DNA of 64,000 bases, taken from positions 4,650,001 through 4,714,000 of the forward strand of contig JARDVN010000001.1 of assembly GCA_028994555.1 (NCBI GenBank). The letters are read 5' to 3'. Below are positions 61,642-64,000 of the stretch, one piece after another. Every line of letters begins with the position of its first letter. The first letter of the stretch is position 1. This stretch comes from Citrobacter amalonaticus (GTDB lineage Bacteria; Pseudomonadota; Gammaproteobacteria; Enterobacterales; Enterobacteriaceae). The position numbers and the translations under genes are program-made. Below the pieces are notes generated by a model. The model saw only the letters and a program-made list of their open reading frames with translations, had not been told where the DNA came from and searched no databases.

Positions 61642-63825
61642 CCCACGCCGACATCCCTGACGACGAGCGCATCACCGCACCGGCGCTGGCCAACTGGGCG
61701 CGGGCAATGAGCCATATCGCCGCCCATTATCGTATTGCCTGCTCACCCGGCGCGCTACAGGCCAGCGCGCCCTGGTTCCAGGATAAGCCGATGCCGCAGG
61801 CGCTCAGCCAACTGGCCCGCCAGGCCGGACTCTCTTTTCAACCGCTGGCCCCCACTGAACAATCTCTCACCCGCTGGCGTCTGCCGGTAGTGATCCAGCT
61901 CCAGGAAGGTGAACTGGTGCTGGTTGAACAGTTCGACGGCGAAGACCAGCTTGACGTCTGTTTTATCAATGGAGAACTCCAGCGCAACCGGATCGCCCTG
62001 CGCGACCTGCTGCCAACGGTCCGTTTTATTATCGCGTTACGTCCGCTTTCCGCTGTGAAAGACAGCCGGGTAGATGCCTACGTCTCGCGTTTCAAACCCG
62101 ACTGGCTGAAAAGCCTGGTGCTAAAAGATCTTCGCCCCTATGGCCCGGTAATGCTGGCGGCGCTGTTGATCAATATTCTGTCGCTCTCCGGGATCGTCTT
62201 CTCGATGCAGGTGTATGACCGGGTGATCCCCGCACAGTCATGGCCGTCGCTGTATGTCCTCGCCGTCGGCGTATTGATCGCTATGCTATTCGGTTTTCTG
62301 CTGCGACTCGCCCGAGGTCATGTGATGGATCTGTTAGGTAAACGCGCCGATATGCGGGTGTCGGATCGCGTCTTCGGTCACGCGCTGCGCCTGCGTAACA
62401 GCGCGATCCCGCGCTCCACCGGCAGCTTTATTTCGCAGCTACGCGAGCTGGAACAGATCCGCGAGATGGTGACCTCTTCCACTATCTCCACCATTGTGGA
62501 TCTGCCCTTCTTTTTCCTGTTCATCGTGGTGCTGGCGATCATCGCCCCGCCGCTCGCCTGGATCGCCCCGGTCGCAGCGCTGCTGATGATCCTTCCCGGT
62601 CTGCTGTTGCAAAAAAAGCTCGCGGAGCTGGCGAATCAGTCGGCGCACGAGGCCACGCTGCGTAACGCCGTACTGGTGGAGAGCGTTCAGGGGCTGGAGG
62701 ACATCAAGCTGATGCAGGCGGAGAACCGGTTTCTGCAACAGTGGAACAGCTATATCCGCATCACCGCCGAGTCCGGACTGCGCACCCGCGAACTGTCGCA
62801 GGGGCTAATCAACTGGGGGGGTGACCGTCCAGGGGCTGGTTTATGCGGCGATGGTGATGTTTGGCGCCCCGCTGGTGATTGAAGGCACACTGACCACCGG
62901 CTCAGTGGTTGCCGCCTCCATGCTTGGCTCAAGGATGATCGCCCCGATGGGTAATCTGTGCGGCGTGCTGGCACGCTGGCAGCAGGTGAAAGCCGCCAAA
63001 AAGGGGCTGGACAGCATTATGGAACTCCCCACCGAGACCCGGCGCGATGAAACGCTGGTGCATCAGGAGATCTTTCACGGTCATTATCTGTTCGAGAACG
63101 CACAGTTTCGCTATCACAGTGAAGACCAGCGGGTGCCACTGCGCATTAACCGACTGGAGATCGCCGCCGGTGAGCGCATCGCGGTGCTCGGACGCAACGG
63201 CGCGGGCAAATCCACGCTGTTGCAGGCGCTGGCAGGCGGCGTGGATCTGGTCGAAGGAGACGCCCGTCTCGATAACCTCAGCCTGCCGCACATCGATATG
63301 GCTGATTTGCGCCGCAACGTTGGTCTACTGAGCCAGAACGCGCGCCTGTTTTTTGGCACCCTGCGCGAGAACCTGACGCTCGGCGCACCACATGCCAGCG
63401 ACAACGAGATTTTCGCCGTGCTGGAGATCTGCGGTGCGGCCAACTTCGTGAAACGGCTGCCGAAAGGGCTCGATCATCCGATTATGGAAGGCGGCAGCGG
63501 ATTATCCGGCGGTCAGCGACAGTCTATCATGCTCGCCCGCATGCTGCTGCGCGGCCCCAATATCGTCCTGCTCGATGAACCAACCGCTTCGCTGGATGAG
63601 CATTCCGAACGCGAGTTTATTCAACGACTGGGACAGTGGCTTGGCAACCGCACTCTGGTAGTCGCCACCCACCGCGTACCGGTACTGGAGCTGGTAGAAC
63701 GGGTAGTGGTGCTTAAAGAGGGGCAACTGGTGATGGACGCGCCGAAAGCACAGGCGCTGGGGCAAAGTCGAATGGCCGCGCAGGCCAACACGCGGGAGTG
63801 GAAAAATGAAAACCAGTCAGCCTGA
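61638..63825 (+). CDS. bapC: Type I secretion ABC transporter (BapC/LapB-like; one extra base)
   Basis: Inner-membrane ABC exporter of BapA. Corrected length 728 residues; the break is at seven G, 62815-62821, where INWGVTVQGL needs six. Domains: N-terminal C39-peptidase-like domain to about residue 140 (without the Q..DCG catalytic motif), a six-helix membrane domain (about 155-450) and an ATPase domain with Walker A GRNGAGKST, signature GLSGGQRQS, Walker B IVLLDEPTASLDE and H-loop VVATHR. It is coupled to bapB by ATGA and overlaps the next gene by 20 bases. Confidence 0.9.
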
Positions 63826-64000
63826 CGCGACCCAAGACGTGCTCGACGACAGCCGCGAGCGTGAATTTTCGGGCGCCAGCCGCATCATCTGGCTCACCGG
63901 GATCTTGTGTCTGATCCTCGCGGTATGGGCGTGGTTCGGCATTCTCGATGAGGTCTCAACCGGCACCGGCAAGGTGATCCCCAGCTCGCGCGAGCAGGTG
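63806..64000 (+). CDS. bapD: HlyD-family membrane-fusion protein (partial, off right edge; BapD-like)
   Basis: First 65 codons only. A short cytoplasmic N-terminus (MKTSQPDATQDVLDD), one membrane segment (IIWLTGILCLILAVWAWFGI, about 29-48) and the start of the periplasmic part (EVSTGTGKVIPSSREQV), which is the typical opening of HlyD/LapC-type adaptor proteins. Such proteins link the ABC exporter to the outer-membrane channel. The ATG at 63806 lies inside the end of bapC, so the genes are translated as one unit. The symbol is given by operon position. Confidence 0.85.
   Translation, partial: MKTSQPDATQDVLDDSREREFSGASRIIWLTGILCLILAVWAWFGILDEVSTGTGKVIPSSREQV

Overview
This window is chromosomal DNA from a member of the Enterobacteriaceae. 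From rseB to smpB the genes follow the order of Escherichia coli K-12 around rpoE, rrnG, clpB, pheA-tyrA-aroF, ffh and smpB, and most proteins are nearly identical to their E. coli counterparts. Two loci differ from K-12: an AIDA-like autotransporter between srmB and grcA, and a bapABCD-type giant-adhesin locus after smpB. Both are compatible with the Salmonella/Citrobacter branch. Citrobacter is my best guess, but genus is inferred, not shown.

Layout. 1-2100: rseB (partial), rseA, rpoE and the leader ORF rseD, all on the minus strand, with a sigma-E promoter. 2350-6220: nadB, trmN, srmB. 6223-9000: minus-strand autotransporter. 9336-17730: grcA with two FNR sites, ung, yfiF, trxC, tapT, patZ, pssA, yfiM. 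17725-19023: kgtP. 19318-24714: a complete minus-strand rRNA operon (16S, tRNA-Glu, 23S, 5S) with P1, P2, boxA and terminator. 24840-30732: clpB, pgeF, rluD, bamD, raiA. 30781-34616: aromatic amino-acid genes (pheL, pheA, tyrA, aroF). 34667-37415: yfiL and the c-di-GMP module yfiR-dgcN-yfiB. 37542-43440: rplS-trmD-rimM-rpsP, ffh, ypjD, corB. 43522-48804: grpE, nadK, recN, bamE, ratB, ratA, smpB. 49416-64000: bapA (about 10.7 kb), a TolC-like outer-membrane gene, a type I secretion ABC transporter and the start of a membrane-fusion protein that runs off the right edge.

A major caveat is base quality. At least 29 homopolymer runs in 17 genes carry one extra base (two in one case), and each breaks a reading frame. 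Removing the extra bases restores canonical lengths (RpoE 191, NadB 540, TrmN 245, SrmB 444, ClpB 857, PatZ 886, TyrA 373 residues, and others). The same +1 appears in conserved homopolymers of the 16S and 23S genes. I therefore treat these genes as intact genes with homopolymer overcalls, not as pseudogenes, and give single spans across the breaks.

How the genes work together. Envelope stress and outer-membrane biogenesis (rpoE-rse, bamD, bamE), protein quality control (clpB, grpE, trxC), translation and ribosome rescue (rplS-rpsP operon, rluD, raiA, smpB, rrn) and aromatic biosynthesis are core functions. The accessory layer is about surface adhesion: an autotransporter, a type I-secreted giant Ig-repeat adhesin, and between them the YfiR-DgcN-YfiB diguanylate cyclase system that could feed biofilm control. 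I found no wholly novel system. The most useful second-look items are the sequence-quality signal, the two adhesin loci, the leader ORFs of rpoE and pssA, the CTG start of corB, and the hairpin between bapA and its secretion genes.
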